A stretch of 64,000 nucleotides of DNA from NCBI GenBank assembly GCA_029844215.1, contig CM056733.1, positions 17,109,501 through 17,173,500 on the forward strand, written 5' to 3'. Source of the DNA: Przewalskia tangutica. Its lineage: Eukaryota; Streptophyta; Magnoliopsida; Solanales; Solanaceae. Of this stretch, positions 36,159 through 47,670 are shown in pieces (position 1 is the first letter of the stretch; each line of letters opens with the position of its first letter). The translations under genes were made by a program, and so were the position numbers. Below the pieces are notes generated by a model. It was not told the DNA's origin. It saw only the letters and a list, made by a program, of their open reading frames with translations, and ran no database searches.

Positions 36159-37535
36159 TCCTTCCCCCTTAAAAACATTCATCCCGAATGTTCATACTAG
36201 GTTCATGCTAAACATATCTTGGTATAGTCTCCTTAAACTACACTCAACGAAACCAATTATGCTACATATGGCCACAATATATCACGCATGCATATACATC
36301 TCAAATCTAGAGTGTACATTACCACTATTAACTCCCATTCCTGGCCTAAAAGGATTCTCCTTTCGTACTTTCATTAGTCATAACTATAAACACTTCAATT
36401 TTTTTAACACTTGTTCGCTCCTTTTGTTACTTGTCGTACTCTTCTCGCACTTCCAAACTTATTCTAGTACACGTACATAATTTCAAACACTGCTTCTGTT
36501 TTCAAATCCTTGGAGTTACTATATCAAAACTGGGTCATTATACTTAGATTCAATTTCCGTTAAGGCCCTTCTCGGCCCTCACGACCCAGTTCTGGTGGAA
36601 CGCGTCCACGAACTCGTACAACGGTTAACTAGACTTGGGCCTTGCACCCGCGTGACCCTATCACATAGCGGGACCACCCCCAACTGACCCTACTCTATTT
36701 CGGGCTACGGGTTGACCCGTAATCAGCCCTCAACTCGACCTGTTGTCGCACTTAACTCTCATTCTTGGTCTGAAATAAATCTTACTGCCCGAGAAGGCCT
36801 TGTACATCTAAGGTCTCAGTGGTCATCAATATTCTAAAGTTCACAATTATTCTATGTCCCAAGCCTACATTATCAGTCCCCACATACGGGAAATGTAGCT
36901 TTTTAATATCTCATAATCATGTTGTCTTACTCACAACAACTCTAATTACTCCATACCATTATTTTTCACATAATCACTTAAGTGTACAACACAACTTAAT
37001 CTAACGACATGGTATATTATCAAATAAATTACACCTGATCTTTTAAGAGTCTAACACAATCTTAGACAGTTCATTACCTCCTGACTGTTCCAAATCAGTA
37101 CATATATTAAGCCTAGGTGTGGATTCAATAAACTGTTTCACACCTTACAAACATTTATCAAGGCTTTACCAACTTATGGTAACTCATAATCATTCTAGGA
37201 AACACACAATGACCTCAAGTAAATACGCTCGTACAGATATACATCATCATAATACCATCTATACTATAATTTTATCAACCTGGATACGCAATCCATATAA
37301 TCCTTTCTGGGTCACTGTTGCCTTTCTCAAAGCTGCAATCACAATAATACGTTAGGGAGAGACTACTCTAACAACACAGCTCTATCGCACGATCTCAGAG
37401 TGAGAAGAAGGGAAACCAATCCTAAATGTACTGTAGCCTCATGTTTATAGATGTGGTGCACAACACACCGATAAACAAGACTCTACTGTACACGGTCTGT
37501 ACACATTCCGAGGACTAACTGCTATGATATCACTC
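36159..37535 (-). other. Internal region of B-iv (no genes)
   Basis: It is bounded by the AACATTC/GAATGTT palindrome (36174-36192) and the primer site. It lacks the CCGCGG island of B-ii and B-iii but contains a diverged copy of the family A internal module (about 36590-36880, with GGGTTGACCC). No gag or pol motif is visible; B-iv is non-autonomous. Confidence 0.6.
37521..37532 (-). promoter_or_regulatory. Primer binding site of B-iv, diverged tRNA-iMet type
   Basis: On the minus strand it reads TGATATCATAGC, two mismatches from TGGTATCAGAGC, three bases from the LTR edge at 37536. Confidence 0.6.
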
Positions 37536-37902
37536 TGTCACGCCCCGAACCCCGAGCCCACGACTGGTGCCCTACCTGGGCACCCTTCTATTCATACAAC
37601 ACAATAAACCGCAGAAGATAAATAACACTCATTTTTTTCTTTAAACACAGGCCAAGCTGATAAGGCTGCCATAATATTAATCACTGAAAGGGTCTACACT
37701 GTTCAACAATGTAAATACAACTCTAGCCAATCCAACCCACATATGAATACAGACCTCTAAGATTTTGGACAAATACTATGACGGGACAAAGCCCCGTCGT
37801 ACCTCTGAATATATCTAGCCATAATGACAAGCTCCGGAACATTGGAGCTATCTCAAAATGCTGAACCAGGATCCTAAGCTCGCAGATCCACAACTGAGTA
37901 CC

Positions 37903-40375
37903 TGTTATACCCCGTATTTCCAGAGTATGTACGTAAGGGAATACGTACAAAAGTCTAGCCTTAAAGTTTAGGCAAAACGTTTTTATTTGTGCACAACTCG
38001 CTAAAAGAATCGTTTTCCGACGAAACGTTTCCACAGCTTTCGTAGGGTAAATTCCGGCTATGCCATTTCTAATTTTTGCGGATTTTTCCGAGAGACGAAA
38101 CATTTTGGACCAACGGGAGGGCGACACTTGGCACCCTCCAATTTGTGGACTTGAAATCGTCCATTTGGACGAATTAGAATACCTTGGCACGTTTTTTGTG
38201 CCTTGTGCACAAGTCAAGGAGTTGGTAGGATATTTGTGTGGAGTAAATCTTCACCCTACACTTGCCTTGCACTTGTCTTAATCTTGGCCCTTGGTTGGCC
38301 ACTTCTTGACCTATAAATACCCCCTTAGAGATGAAGAGTTCTTCATCCACAAATCTTTCCAAGTCTTGAAAATCCTCTCCTCTCCCTTTGTAGCCTTTTC
38401 GTCCAAAACACCTCCCCCTCCCCTTGTGAAGGCCCTTGGCCGAATACCCCTCCCCTCTAGCCTAGTAGTTTGGCCGAGGCCCCCCTAGCCTAGCCAAAAC
38501 CTACCCCCCCTCCCTTGGTAGAAAAGTTGCCTTCTTGTATTGTTATAATGCCCAAAATACCCTAGCCCAAATACCTTAGTACTTAGTAGAAGTTGTGAAG
38601 AACTTCTAAGGTTTCCTTGGAGCATACAACTTAGGAGCAAAACCTTGCTCAGGCGCGACTTTTTCTAGGATATTATTGGGCTTACCGAGGTAACTAATCC
38701 TAACCCTCTTTTGAATTAGAGAATACTTACTGTTGTAGTATAAGTATAAGTATAAATACTTAGAAGAATATTGCAGAATAGAATTGAACTGTTATCACAG
38801 TGGAAGGGTTTAAAAGAAGAATAATTGAACTATGCTTATATAGGACTGTTTTCACAGTAGACTTATATAGCTCACTGGGTAGGGAAGTGCTGCCCGACTT
38901 TCCGTAGAATTGTGAACCCTCTGTTTAGAATGACCTTAGAAGTAGTCTTTGATAGATGTCTGTGACTATTATAGGCTGACTCTCTGCGCGCGACATATTC
39001 AACTTGGCAGGTGGTTTTCGCTGAGAAGGTATGTGATTCTTCCTAAAGCATGATATTTTATAATATATGTAGTACGGTAGACGTACATGTGTTAACTGAA
39101 TAATAACTACGGCAATGCCTCACGGCTTAAGCCTGAATAACACTTACGGCAATGCCTCGGCTTAAGCTGAATAATAAAGATCGAAAGCATTTCAAAGAAT
39201 CTTCAATCATTTTTAATTGAAGAGAACTAATTGGTTTTTAAGCGAAGCTTAAGAGTTATACTAGCTTTATGGGAAGTTAAGTATAACCACTTAAGATTGA
39301 TAAAAGAAACAGTTTGCCTATGTGTTTATAACAGACTTATATTGAATTGTGAAAAGAATAATAAGATGGTTTGATAAGTAGACATGATATGATGCTATGT
39401 GTGCTAGTGTCTTGTAACGGTTGTGTAAAAGAGTATTCTTGTTGTGCTTATGTTGTTTAACGATAAGCTGTTAGGTTAGTGTAACATCACTCACCTCTTG
39501 ACATATTACCGGGGGTTAAGCTGCCCTCCGATGCGGGGTAGACTCGGTGATGCAGGACCATGATTCGAGAATACCTCATGCGGGTCCAAGGGACCTATGC
39601 GAGCTACGGAGTTCCGGTTAGTGTGCGGGGTTATACCTCATGCGTCTATGTGGCCATGCGGACTACGAGTCGGGGCGATGCGAGAGTAGCTACCTCGATG
39701 CGGGGTTATATACCCTATGCGGGCTATGTGATTGGCCTATGCGGACTACGGAGTCCGTGATTAGGCTTGCATGGTGATACTACGGGCAATTGGCCCTGCT
39801 TCGATCATTCGCAGCCTAGAAAAGACCTGTTACAGTTTACCTATTGCTGCTCTTGTTTGTGATGTGGCACTATGTGCGGTTTCCTTGGTTGTTTCATACA
39901 TACTTGCAAAACCGTTTTTAAAATGATATGTTTCATTTAAGTATTTTACAGTTTCATATACTTAGTACTGTTATCGACCTCCTTGGCTGCGTTCATGCCG
40001 CAGTAAGAGCGGCAAGTGCTAGATCCACATTCTTAGGATCTACGTTGGTGTCGGGAGCTCCATCTTTTCCGAGGCTCTACTTTTGGGTATGATCTCCTGT
40101 TGTAGATAGTTTTGTCTGATCGAGGGTATGGCGGGGCCTGTCCGCCATAGTTTTATATTTCCTTAGAGTGCAGTCATATTTATGCGATGTCGGATGTAAT
40201 CGCTAAACCATGTTTATATATATATATGTAAAGGCGATGTTTTCTCACATAAACCGTGTCTTATTTTATAAACTGTTTCATGTCTTGCTTTATATTTCCG
40301 CTGATTACTCTGATGTATGACTACTTGGGTGCCCCGGTAAGGCACCAGTCACGGGCCCCGGAACGGGTCGTGACA
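37903..40375 (+). repeat. 5' LTR of C-i
   Basis: 2473 bases, TGTTATACCCCG to GGGTCGTGACA. It carries a TATA box (38311-38319), the GTGCTGCCC box (38887-38895), AAGGTATGTGA (39026-39036), a duplicated unit of about 40 bases with CGGCAATGCCTC (39087-39170) and terminal stem-loops (40328-40374). Confidence 0.9.
38311..38319 (+). promoter_or_regulatory. TATA box of C-i 5' LTR
   Basis: CTATAAATA followed by CCCCC, conserved with family A LTRs. It would drive the C-i RNA. Confidence 0.65.
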
Positions 40376-40379
40376 AAAG

Positions 40380-40391
40380 TGGTATCAGAGC
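40380..40391 (+). promoter_or_regulatory. Primer binding site of C-i, tRNA-iMet
   Basis: TGGTATCAGAGC, a perfect match to the common plant initiator-Met primer site, four bases after the LTR end at 40375. Confidence 0.9.
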
Positions 40392-40583
40392 AGTTAATCC
40401 TCGGAAAGTGTCTACAGACCGTATCTAGTAGAGTCTTGATTATCGGTGTGTTGTGCACCACACCAATAATCAGGAGGCTATAGGATATTTAGGATTGGTT
40501 TCCATTCTTCTCATTCTGAGATCGTGCTTTAGAGCCGTGTTATAGGTTGGACCCCTCTAACGTATTCCTTTCCTGTAACAGTT

Positions 40584-41660
40584 ATGCCTCCACGTAAGGC
40601 AACCCGGGCCCAGAAGGGCAAGCGGCGGAGGAGTCGCTAGCGAGACACCCAGTCACGAGGCTCGTGCCCGATCTATACGAGACGGCGAGTTCTATGACGC
40701 CGCCAAACCCAGCGAGACCACAGTACCACACCTCGTCCCGCGGCACAGGGAGGAGTTAGGGTACAAGGAGATGGCCCTATTGGCTAAAGTTGTGGCCCGA
40801 CACGAGAGAGATTGGATCGCGGTTCGGTTCCGGCTCGGCTCGATCGCACGTGGTGCGAGGCGTATAGTTTGAGACTACGAGATTTCTTGAGTTGTAGCCC
40901 GCGAGTTTTACTGGTCGAGGCCGGAGGATGATCCGCAGGAGTTCATCCGCCATTCTGAAGGATCATGAGGTGATCAAGGCCTCGAGAGACAGTCTGTGAC
41001 CCGGTTGCATCGGCCGCGTGATACGCGATCGATTGGTTTGATCATGGGAGTTATCCGGGAGAGCACGCGTCCCGGACTTGGGATGAGTTCTCGAGGCTTT
41101 CCTCCCACTTCTTGCCTCACGGATGAGGGCGCGGTGATAGATTTTCTTCTGAGGCGAGAGAGGACCGTCGGGGAGTAGAATGTCGAGTTTGATTCATTGG
41201 CTCGATATGTCCCGGCATTAGTAGCGATTATGGAGGATAGGGTGCACCGCCACGTCACCGCTAGATGACTATATGGCCGAGTCATGCGGGTGTTTCTCTT
41301 CACCGGTATGGACATTACCGCACGCAGCTCATGCTCTTGGATGTGAGGCGTAGAGATCGCCGGGTTGTGACAGCAGCGAAGAAGACCGGGGCGGCGGTCG
41401 TTTGGTGGCTATCGTGGTGGCGGCCTGGCGATCTGGATTTGCACCACGGCCAGCTCGAGCACTCTGCACGCCCTCGGCCTGGCCCAGATATTCGAGGCGC
41501 ATCGGGGCCCGTGACTTGCACATCCGAGCGGCGAGGTTACGCCGACGGACCACCCCACCGGTGTGGCCGTCGGTAGATCCCACCGGGAGTTGTGATACGG
41601 AGTTTGTTTGATTGTAGCGGCAGGTCACTATGCGGCTTGTCAGGCGAGGCGATCTTGATG
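40584..41660 (+). pseudogene. Gag of C-i, frame-broken, with CCHC zinc knuckle trace
   Basis: ATG at 40584 starts MPPRKATRAQKGKRRRSR, then a stop. Pieces in several frames follow the order of Tekay/Del gag: a DPQEFI-like block (about 40927-40950), a block encoding TWDEFS (near 41080-41100), EFDSLARY (about 41187-41210), DYMAESCGVF (about 41266-41296) and a basic RRRDRRV-like segment (near 41345-41370). A Cys-rich segment at about 41560-41650 (CGR.HPGS, then C.SG.GHYMRLC in changing frames) is the zinc knuckle. Gag would assemble the cytoplasmic particle and package RNA. Base-level similarity is well kept while the frame changes often, which points to small indels instead of long decay. Confidence 0.75.
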
Positions 41661-41814
41661 GTAGGGTCACCACGTGTTCTTTTCGGTCTTCTTCATCTCC
41701 TCAGATTACTCGCCCGCAGCGTGGTACTCATGGGTCACAGTCGCGGCAGGTCGTGGCTCGGGTCGATTCTAGCGGTCCTCGAACGCATTTATGCTTTGTC
41801 CAGCGACAGATCGT

Positions 41815-41925
41815 GAGGCCTCACCGATGTCGCAGTACTTTATCGGTTTACGGGTTTGATGTATGCTTTGATAGATCCGGTTCTACTGTCTATATATCTC
41901 CCTTATTGCTAGTAGGATAGGGATA
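41815..41925 (+). pseudogene. Aspartic protease fragment of C-i with one-base loss at the active site
   Basis: The bases around 41865-41920 encode ALIDP, then after a one-base shift GST..YISPLL, matching the DPGST..Y(V/I)(T/S)P active-site block of Del/Tekay proteases. The lost base falls in what would be CCTGG (here CCGG at about 41877-41880). The protease would cut the Gag-Pol polyprotein. Later protease blocks are visible as ELIELEM- and DVIMGMDWL-like readings (about 42030-42095). Confidence 0.65.
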
Positions 41926-42153
41926 GAGCACGAGTCCATGGACCACTTTCGAGGTAGCTACGCCGATGGGTGATTCGGTGGTAGCTCGGCGGGTATATAG
42001 AGCTTGTCTGTGACTATTCTGATCGTCGGACCAGCCGACTTGATAGAGTTGGAGATGATTGACTTCGACGTGATCATGGGGATGGATTGGCTAGCTTCTG
42101 CTACGCCAATGTAGAGCAGAGAGAAGTAGTGCAGTTCGGTTTCTGAGGCCAGG

Positions 42154-43000
42154 TTGTTGAGTGGGAGAGACGCGGTATCGCCGAGAGGTAGGTTTATTTC
42201 CTACCTCAAGGCTAGGAAGATGGTGCAGAAGGGGTATATCTACCATCTCGTTCGGGTGTTTGATACTGAAGCTGCGGTACCAGATTTTCAGTCAGTTCCA
42301 GTAGTCAGCGAATTCCCAGACGTGTTTTCATATGACCTCCCGGGTATCCCTCCTGAGAGGGAGATTGAGTTTTGTATTGACATATTGGCAGACACTCGGC
42401 CTATTTCCATTTCGCCATACAGAATGGCACCTGCCGAGCTGAGAGAGTTGAAGGATCATCTTAGAGATTTGCTGGAGAAGGGCTTCATCAGGCCTAGTGT
42501 TTCTCCCTGGGGAGCGCCGGTATTGTTCGTGAAGAAGAAGGACGGGACGCTGCGCATGTGTGTTGATTACTGACGGTGAACAAGGTGACCATTAAATGTA
42601 TACCCCTTCCCGGGATTGATGATTTGTTCGACTGGTTGCGAGTGCGAGATGTTTCTCAAGATTGATCTGCGATCGGGCTATCATCAGTAGTCGGGAGGTG
42701 GATGTCCCTAGGATCGCATTCGGACGTGCAGGCATTATGAGTTCGTGGTCATGTCTTTTGGGTTGACCAATGCTCGCGGTATTCATGGATTTGATGACCG
42801 AGTGTTCAAACCATTTTTGGACACGTTTGTGATAGTGTTCATTGATGATATCTTGGTTTATTCTCGCTCGAGCGGGAGCATGCGAGCATTTGAGCGATCT
42901 TGTGATTCTCAGACCAGCGTTATGACGCCAAGTTTTCCAAATGTGAGTTTTGGTTGACTTGATGGCGTTTCTTGGGCATATTATGCCGGTGATGGCATTC
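42154..43000 (+). pseudogene. Reverse transcriptase of C-i (Ty3/gypsy), broken after residue 139 of the longest frame
   Basis: A 139-codon open piece (42154-42573) includes YRMAPAELRELKDHLRDLL, FIRPSVSPWGAPVLFVKKKDG and LRMCVDY, the N-terminal RT blocks of chromoviruses. The frame breaks at a spot that should read DYRQLNK. Downstream frames give KIDLRSGYHQ-like, FGLTNA (about 42757-42774) and VFIDDILVYSRS (about 42838-42873), the last being the catalytic Y/F-x-DD block. RT copies element RNA into DNA in the particle. All key blocks are present in order with intervening one- and two-base losses, so this copy may be intact apart from indels of uncertain origin. Confidence 0.8.
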
Positions 43001-43199
43001 GAGTGAATCTGGCCAAGATCGGCGATCGGGACTTGGCCTGACCTCTTACTCCGGCGAGGTTCGCGATTTTAGGCCTTGCAGATATTATCGACGGTTCGTG
43101 GAAGTTTGCTTCTATCTCTGCACCATTGACTAGGCCGACTCGGAAGCGGCAAGTTTGATGGATGATGCTTGTGGCGGGGTTTCGATTCTTTGAAAGAGG

Positions 43200-43629
43200 C
43201 GACGGCCGCCCCGTTCTTACTCTTCCGCAGGTCCGGATGGTTATGTCGTGTATTGTGATGCGTCGAGCATCGGGTTGGGATGTGTGTTGATGCGGCATGG
43301 CGGGGTTATAGCATATGCATCCGGCGGTGAAGAAACACGAGAGGAACTACCCACCCATGATTTGGAGTTAGCGGTGTGATTCACGCCAAGATCCGAGGCA
43401 CTATTTGTATGGGGTTCACGTGGATATTTTTATAGACCACAAGATCCTCCAGTATATCTTCAGCCAGAGGGAGCTGAACTTACGACAGAGAAGGTGGTTA
43501 GAGTTGCTTAAGGATTACGATGTTGATATCCTGTACCACGGGAAGGCCAATGTTGTGGCGTATGCTCTTAGTCGTAGGTCGATGGGAGCCTATCGGATGT
43601 GCGCTAGAGAGGATGGACATGGTTTGTGA
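43200..43629 (+). pseudogene. RNase H domain of C-i
   Basis: Readings in order: V.YCDAS (about 43245-43268, with the first catalytic Asp), a block matching ERNYPTHDLELA (about 43337-43375, catalytic Glu region) and the open piece 43405-43629 with YGVHVDIFIDHKILQYIFSQ and LNLRQRRWLELLKDYDVDI, ending LYHGKANVVAYALSRRS. The expected ADALSRR reads AYALSRR, so an Asp is replaced. RNase H removes the RNA strand during reverse transcription. Two or more frame changes separate the blocks. Confidence 0.8.
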
Positions 43630-43639
43630 TTTGCACGAT

Positions 43640-44900
43640 TAGCGAGCCTTGGTGTCCGCTTGATTGATTACGATAGCGGTGGGGTTAGAGTTCGTGAGGT
43701 TGCCGAGTCTTCCATCGCTGAGGAGGTGAAGAGGCAACGATTCGAGGATCAGCTTTGATTCGATATCGTGATACAACTCTTCGTGAGGAAAAGGGTCCTT
43801 TTGGTAGCACGATGGGGTGCTAAGGTTTGAGGGCGGTGTGTGTTCCGGATGTTTGAGGACTTGGCGGAGTTCTTGGGGAAGCACACAGCGGCGTTACTCT
43901 ATCCATCCGGTCGACCAAGATGTACCACGACCTTAGATCCGTATTGGTGGGATGGCTTGAAGAGGACGTTGCGAGTTCGTAGCTCGGTGCGTGTTGTCGG
44001 CAGTGAAGGTAGAGCACGAGGCACCGTGGTTTTATTCTGCGATTGAGATCGACACGGAAGTGGGAGGTAATCAACATGGACTTCATCACGGATTACCTCG
44101 CACTCGGAGAGACATGATTCTATATGGGTTATCGCCGACAGTGTGAAATCAGCCCACTTTCTTCCGTCGGGACGACTTTTTCTGAGGATTATGCGCACTT
44201 TACATCCGAGATCGTCAGATCGCATGAGTCCCTACGATCATATCCGGCGAGGAGCCCGGTTCGGCTAACTTCTGAGGTCCTTCCGAAGGGGTTTAGGGAC
44301 GCAGTGAGCTGACGATCGCATTTCATCCACGCATGCACGACAGCAGAGCGCACTATCCGCACTCTTGAGGATATGTGCGAGCTGTGTTATTGACCGATGG
44401 TAGTTGGGAGGATCATTTGCCTCTAGTTGAGTTCGCGTATAATAATAGCTACCACTCCAGATTCGATGGCGCCTTATGAGGCATTGTATGGGAGAAGTGC
44501 GGATCGCCTATAGGTTGGTTCGATGTGGGCGAGGTGCGGCTAGTGGGACAGATTTGGTACAGCAGCGATGGATAAGGTGAAGCTTATCCGAGAGCGGCTA
44601 TTGATAGCTCAGAGTCGACAGAAGTCGTATGCAGATCATCGTCGTCGGCATCTTGAGTTCGAGGTTCATGATTGGGTTTTCCTAAAGGTATCACCCATGA
44701 AGGGTGTGATTAGATTCGGGAAGAAGGAAACTCGGCCAGGTACATCGGGCGTTTCGTTGTCGCAGGGTAAGCAAGGTTGCCTATGAGTTGGATCTGCCGT
44801 CCGATCTGGAGGCAGTGCATCCGGTTTTCCACGTATCTATCTTTGAGAGATGTATCGGGATCCATCTAGGTACACCCGATTGACGATGTCGGTGTGATCG
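43640..44900 (+). pseudogene. Integrase of C-i, fragmented
   Basis: Traces of the HHCC finger (HPG.TKMYHDLR-like bases at 43905-43940; a WW.G.KRDV-like stretch at about 43945-43980) precede the DDE core start, which reads EVINMDFIT (about 44064-44092). Next come bases for VGTTFSEDYAHF (44172-44205). A deletion of roughly 150 bases removes the core block around the second Asp. The core end then follows (EFAYNNSYHSS-like, about 44428-44465), with MDKVKLIRERLLIAQSRQKS (44568-44627) and the GPF-type segment DWVFLKVSPMKGV (about 44671-44710). Integrase joins the DNA copy to the chromosome. A-i, A-ii and A-iii keep only pieces of this same region. Confidence 0.7.
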
Positions 44901-44919
44901 GGGTTATCGTATGAGAGAT

Positions 44920-45077
44920 TCCCATAGCGATAGTCGATCGTCGAGTTAGGCGTCTGCGGACCAAGGGCGTGGCTTCGTCAAAGTCTTGTGGCGGAACAGG
45001 CTCGAGGAGGAGATGACGTGGAAGCCGAGGAGGACATGAGGCGAAGTATCCTCACCTATTCCCACACCTCCGGGTAA
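44920..45077 (+). pseudogene. Chromodomain at the C-terminus of C-i integrase
   Basis: Bases encode VDRRVRRLRTKGVASSKSL-like, then EEMTW and EAEEDM readings, then YPHL, ending at TAA 45075-45077. This matches the short chromodomain tail (RRLRTK..ASVKVLW ... TWE.EEDM...YPHLF) of plant Tekay/Del chromoviruses, which guides insertion to marked chromatin. One or two base losses break the frame. Its presence sets C-i apart from the A elements. Confidence 0.7.
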
Positions 45078-45197
45078 TTCACTTTCCTACTTGTAAATTT
45101 TCGTTATCGTTTACGCCTAAGTGTTGTTACGTGGCGTGTGTGGCATTTGCAATCGCTTAAGTTATGAAGAATCTTATCGTTAATCGTCTTGGGAAGG

Positions 45198-45228
45198 AAC
45201 ATTCGACGAATGTTTCTAAGGAGGAGAA
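45198..45228 (+). promoter_or_regulatory. Palindrome and polypurine tract before the 3' LTR of C-i
   Basis: AACATTCG, then CGAATGTT sharing the central CG, followed by AAGGAGGAGAA up to the LTR at 45229. Confidence 0.65.
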
Positions 45229-47670
45229 TGTTATACCGTATTTCCGGAGTATGCGTGAGGAATACGTCTGAAAGTCTAGCCTTAAAGTTTAGGCAAAACG
45301 TTTTTATTTGTGCACAACTCGCTAAAAGAATCGTTTTCGGCGAAAGCGTTTCCACGACTTTCGTAGGGTAAATTCCGCTATGCCATTTCTAATTTTGCGG
45401 ATTTTTCCGAGAGACGAAACATTTTGGACCAACGGGAGGCGACACTTGGCACCTCCAATTTGTGGACTTGAAATCGTCCATTTGGACGAATTGGAATACT
45501 TGGCACGTTTTTGTGCCTTGTGCACAAGTCAAGGAGTTGGTAGGATATTTGTGGAGTAAATCTTCACCCTACACTTGCCTTGCACTTGTCTTAATCTTGG
45601 CCCTTGGTTGGCCACTTCTTGACCTATAAATACCCTTAGAGATGAAGAGTTCTTCATCCACAAATCTTTCCAAGTCTTGAAAATCCTCTCCTCTCCCTTT
45701 GTAGCCTTTTCGTCCAAAACACCTCCCCCTCCCTTGTGAAGGCCCTTGGCGAATACCCCCTCCTCTAGCCTAGTAGTTTGGCGAGGCCCCTAGCCTAGCC
45801 AAAACCTACGCACGCTCCCTTGTTAGTAATGTTGACTTTTTGTATTGTTATATTGACCAATATTCCCTAGCACTAATACCGTATTTCTTAGTAGATGTTG
45901 TGAAGAACTTCTATGGTTTCGAGCATACAACTTAGAGCAAAACCTTGCTCAGGCGCGACTTTTTCTAGGATATTATTGGGCTTACCGAGGTAACTAATCC
46001 TAACCCTCTTTTGAATTAGAGAATACTTACTGTTGTAGTATAAGTATAAGTATAAATACTTAGAAGAATATTGCAGAATAGAATTGAACTGTTATCACAG
46101 TGGAAGGATTTAAAAGAAGAATAATTGAACTATGCTTATATAGGACTGCTTTCACGATGAGCTTATATAGCTCACCGGTAGGAAGTCTTTGCCCGACTTT
46201 CCGTAATTGTGAACCCTCCGCTTAGAATGACCTTGAGTAGTCTTTGATAGATGTCTGTGACTATTATAGGCTGACTCTCTGCGCGCGACATATTCAACTT
46301 GGCAGGTGGTTTTCGCTGAGAAGGTATGTGATTCTTCCTAAAGCATGATATTTTATAATATATGTAGTACGGTAGACGTACATGTGTTAACTGAATAATA
46401 ACTACGGCAATGCCTCACGGCTTAAGCCTGAATAACACTTACGGCAATGCCTCACGGCTTAAGCCTGAATAATAAAGATCTGAAAGCATTTCAAAAGAAT
46501 ACTGAATCATTTTTAACAGAAGAGAACTAATTGGTTTTTAAACAGAAGCTTAAGAGTTATACTAGCTTTATGGGAAGTTAAGTATAACCACTTAAGATTG
46601 ATAAAAGAAACAGTTTGCCTATGTGTTTATAACAGACTTATATTGAATCGTGAAAAGAATAATAAGATGGTTTGATAAGTAGACATGATATGATGCTATG
46701 TGTGTTAGTGTCTTGTAACGTTTGTGTAAAAAAGTATTCTTGTTGTGCTTATGTTGTTTAACGATAAGTTGTTAGGTTAGTGTAACATCACTCACCTCTT
46801 GACATATTAGGGGTTGCGCCTCCGATGCGGTAGACTCAGCGGCACAGGACCATGATTCGAGAATACCTCATACGGGTCCAAGAGACCTATGCGAGCTACG
46901 GAGTTCGGTGTTAGTGTGCGGGCTTATACCTCATGCGGTCTAAGTGGCCATGCGGACGACGATTCAAGGACGATGCCGAGGAGTAGCTACCCTCGATGCG
47001 GGGTTATATACCCTATGCGGGCCTATGTGATTGGCCTATGCGGACTACGAGAGTCCAGGATTAAGTTTGCATGGTGATACTACGGGCAATTGGCCCTGCT
47101 TCGATCATTCGCAGCCTAGAAAAGACACATTATGATTTACCTATTCTGCTCTTGTTTGTGATGTGGCACTATGTGCGGTTTCCTTGGTTGTTTCATACAT
47201 ACTTGCAAAAACTGTTTTTAAAATGATATGTTTCATTTAAGTATTTTTTTACAGTTTCATATACTTAGTACTGTTATCTTGACCTCCTTCGGCTGCGTTC
47301 ATCTGCGGTAAGGGCAGCAGTGCTAGATCCACATTCTTAGGATCTCTACGTTGGTGTGGAGCTCCATCTTTTCCGAGGCTCTACTTTTGGGTATGATCTC
47401 CTGTTGTAGATAGTTTTGTATGATCGTGGTATGGCGGGCCCTGTCCGCCATAGTTGTATATTTCCTTAGAGTGCGTAGAGTCATGTTATGCGATGTCGGA
47501 TGTAATGCTAAACCATGTTTATATATATATATGCCGAAAGGCGATGTTTTCTCACATAAATCGTATCTTATTTTATAAATCGTTTCATGTCTTGCTTTAT
47601 ATTTCCAGATTACTCGATGTATGACTACTTGGGTGCCGGTGGCACGATCCACGAACCGGGCAGTCGTGGC
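45229..47670 (+). repeat. 3' LTR of C-i
   Basis: 2442 bases, starting TGTTATACCGTA (two C lost) and ending with altered bases near GTCGTGG. TATA box at 45624-45632; GCCGAAAGGC hairpin at 47533-47542. It differs from the 5' LTR mostly by small losses, for example TACCCCGTA to TACCGTA. Confidence 0.88.

Larger units (their letters stand above)
37903..47670 (+). mobile_element. LTR element C-i: Ty3/gypsy chromovirus (Tekay/Del-like) with decayed gag-pol
   Basis: LTRs are 37903-40375 and 45229-47670, with 4.85 kb internal sequence in the order gag, PR, RT, RNase H, IN, chromodomain. Left flank GTACC (37898-37902); the right flank is changed (GATAC at 47671) but the host B LTR clearly resumes (GACTGCGGACATG). 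This is the only copy in the window with all pol domains. Frames are broken by many one- and two-base losses, some probably sequence error. Confidence 0.9.

Noticed and set aside
36310..36560. Possible host exon in the B-iv internal region (91-codon frame at 36205-36480)
   Set aside because: No domain, low-complexity Leu/Ser/Thr translation, and the frame is on the strand opposite to the element; not supported.
40205..40230. TA-rich run as a possible promoter of a host gene
   Set aside because: It lies inside the C-i LTR close to its 3' end and recurs in all C and A LTRs; no gene follows.
41265..41673. Several overlapping 70-114 codon open frames on both strands in the gag region of C-i
   Set aside because: High GC content makes shadow frames; the base-level match is to gag on the plus strand.
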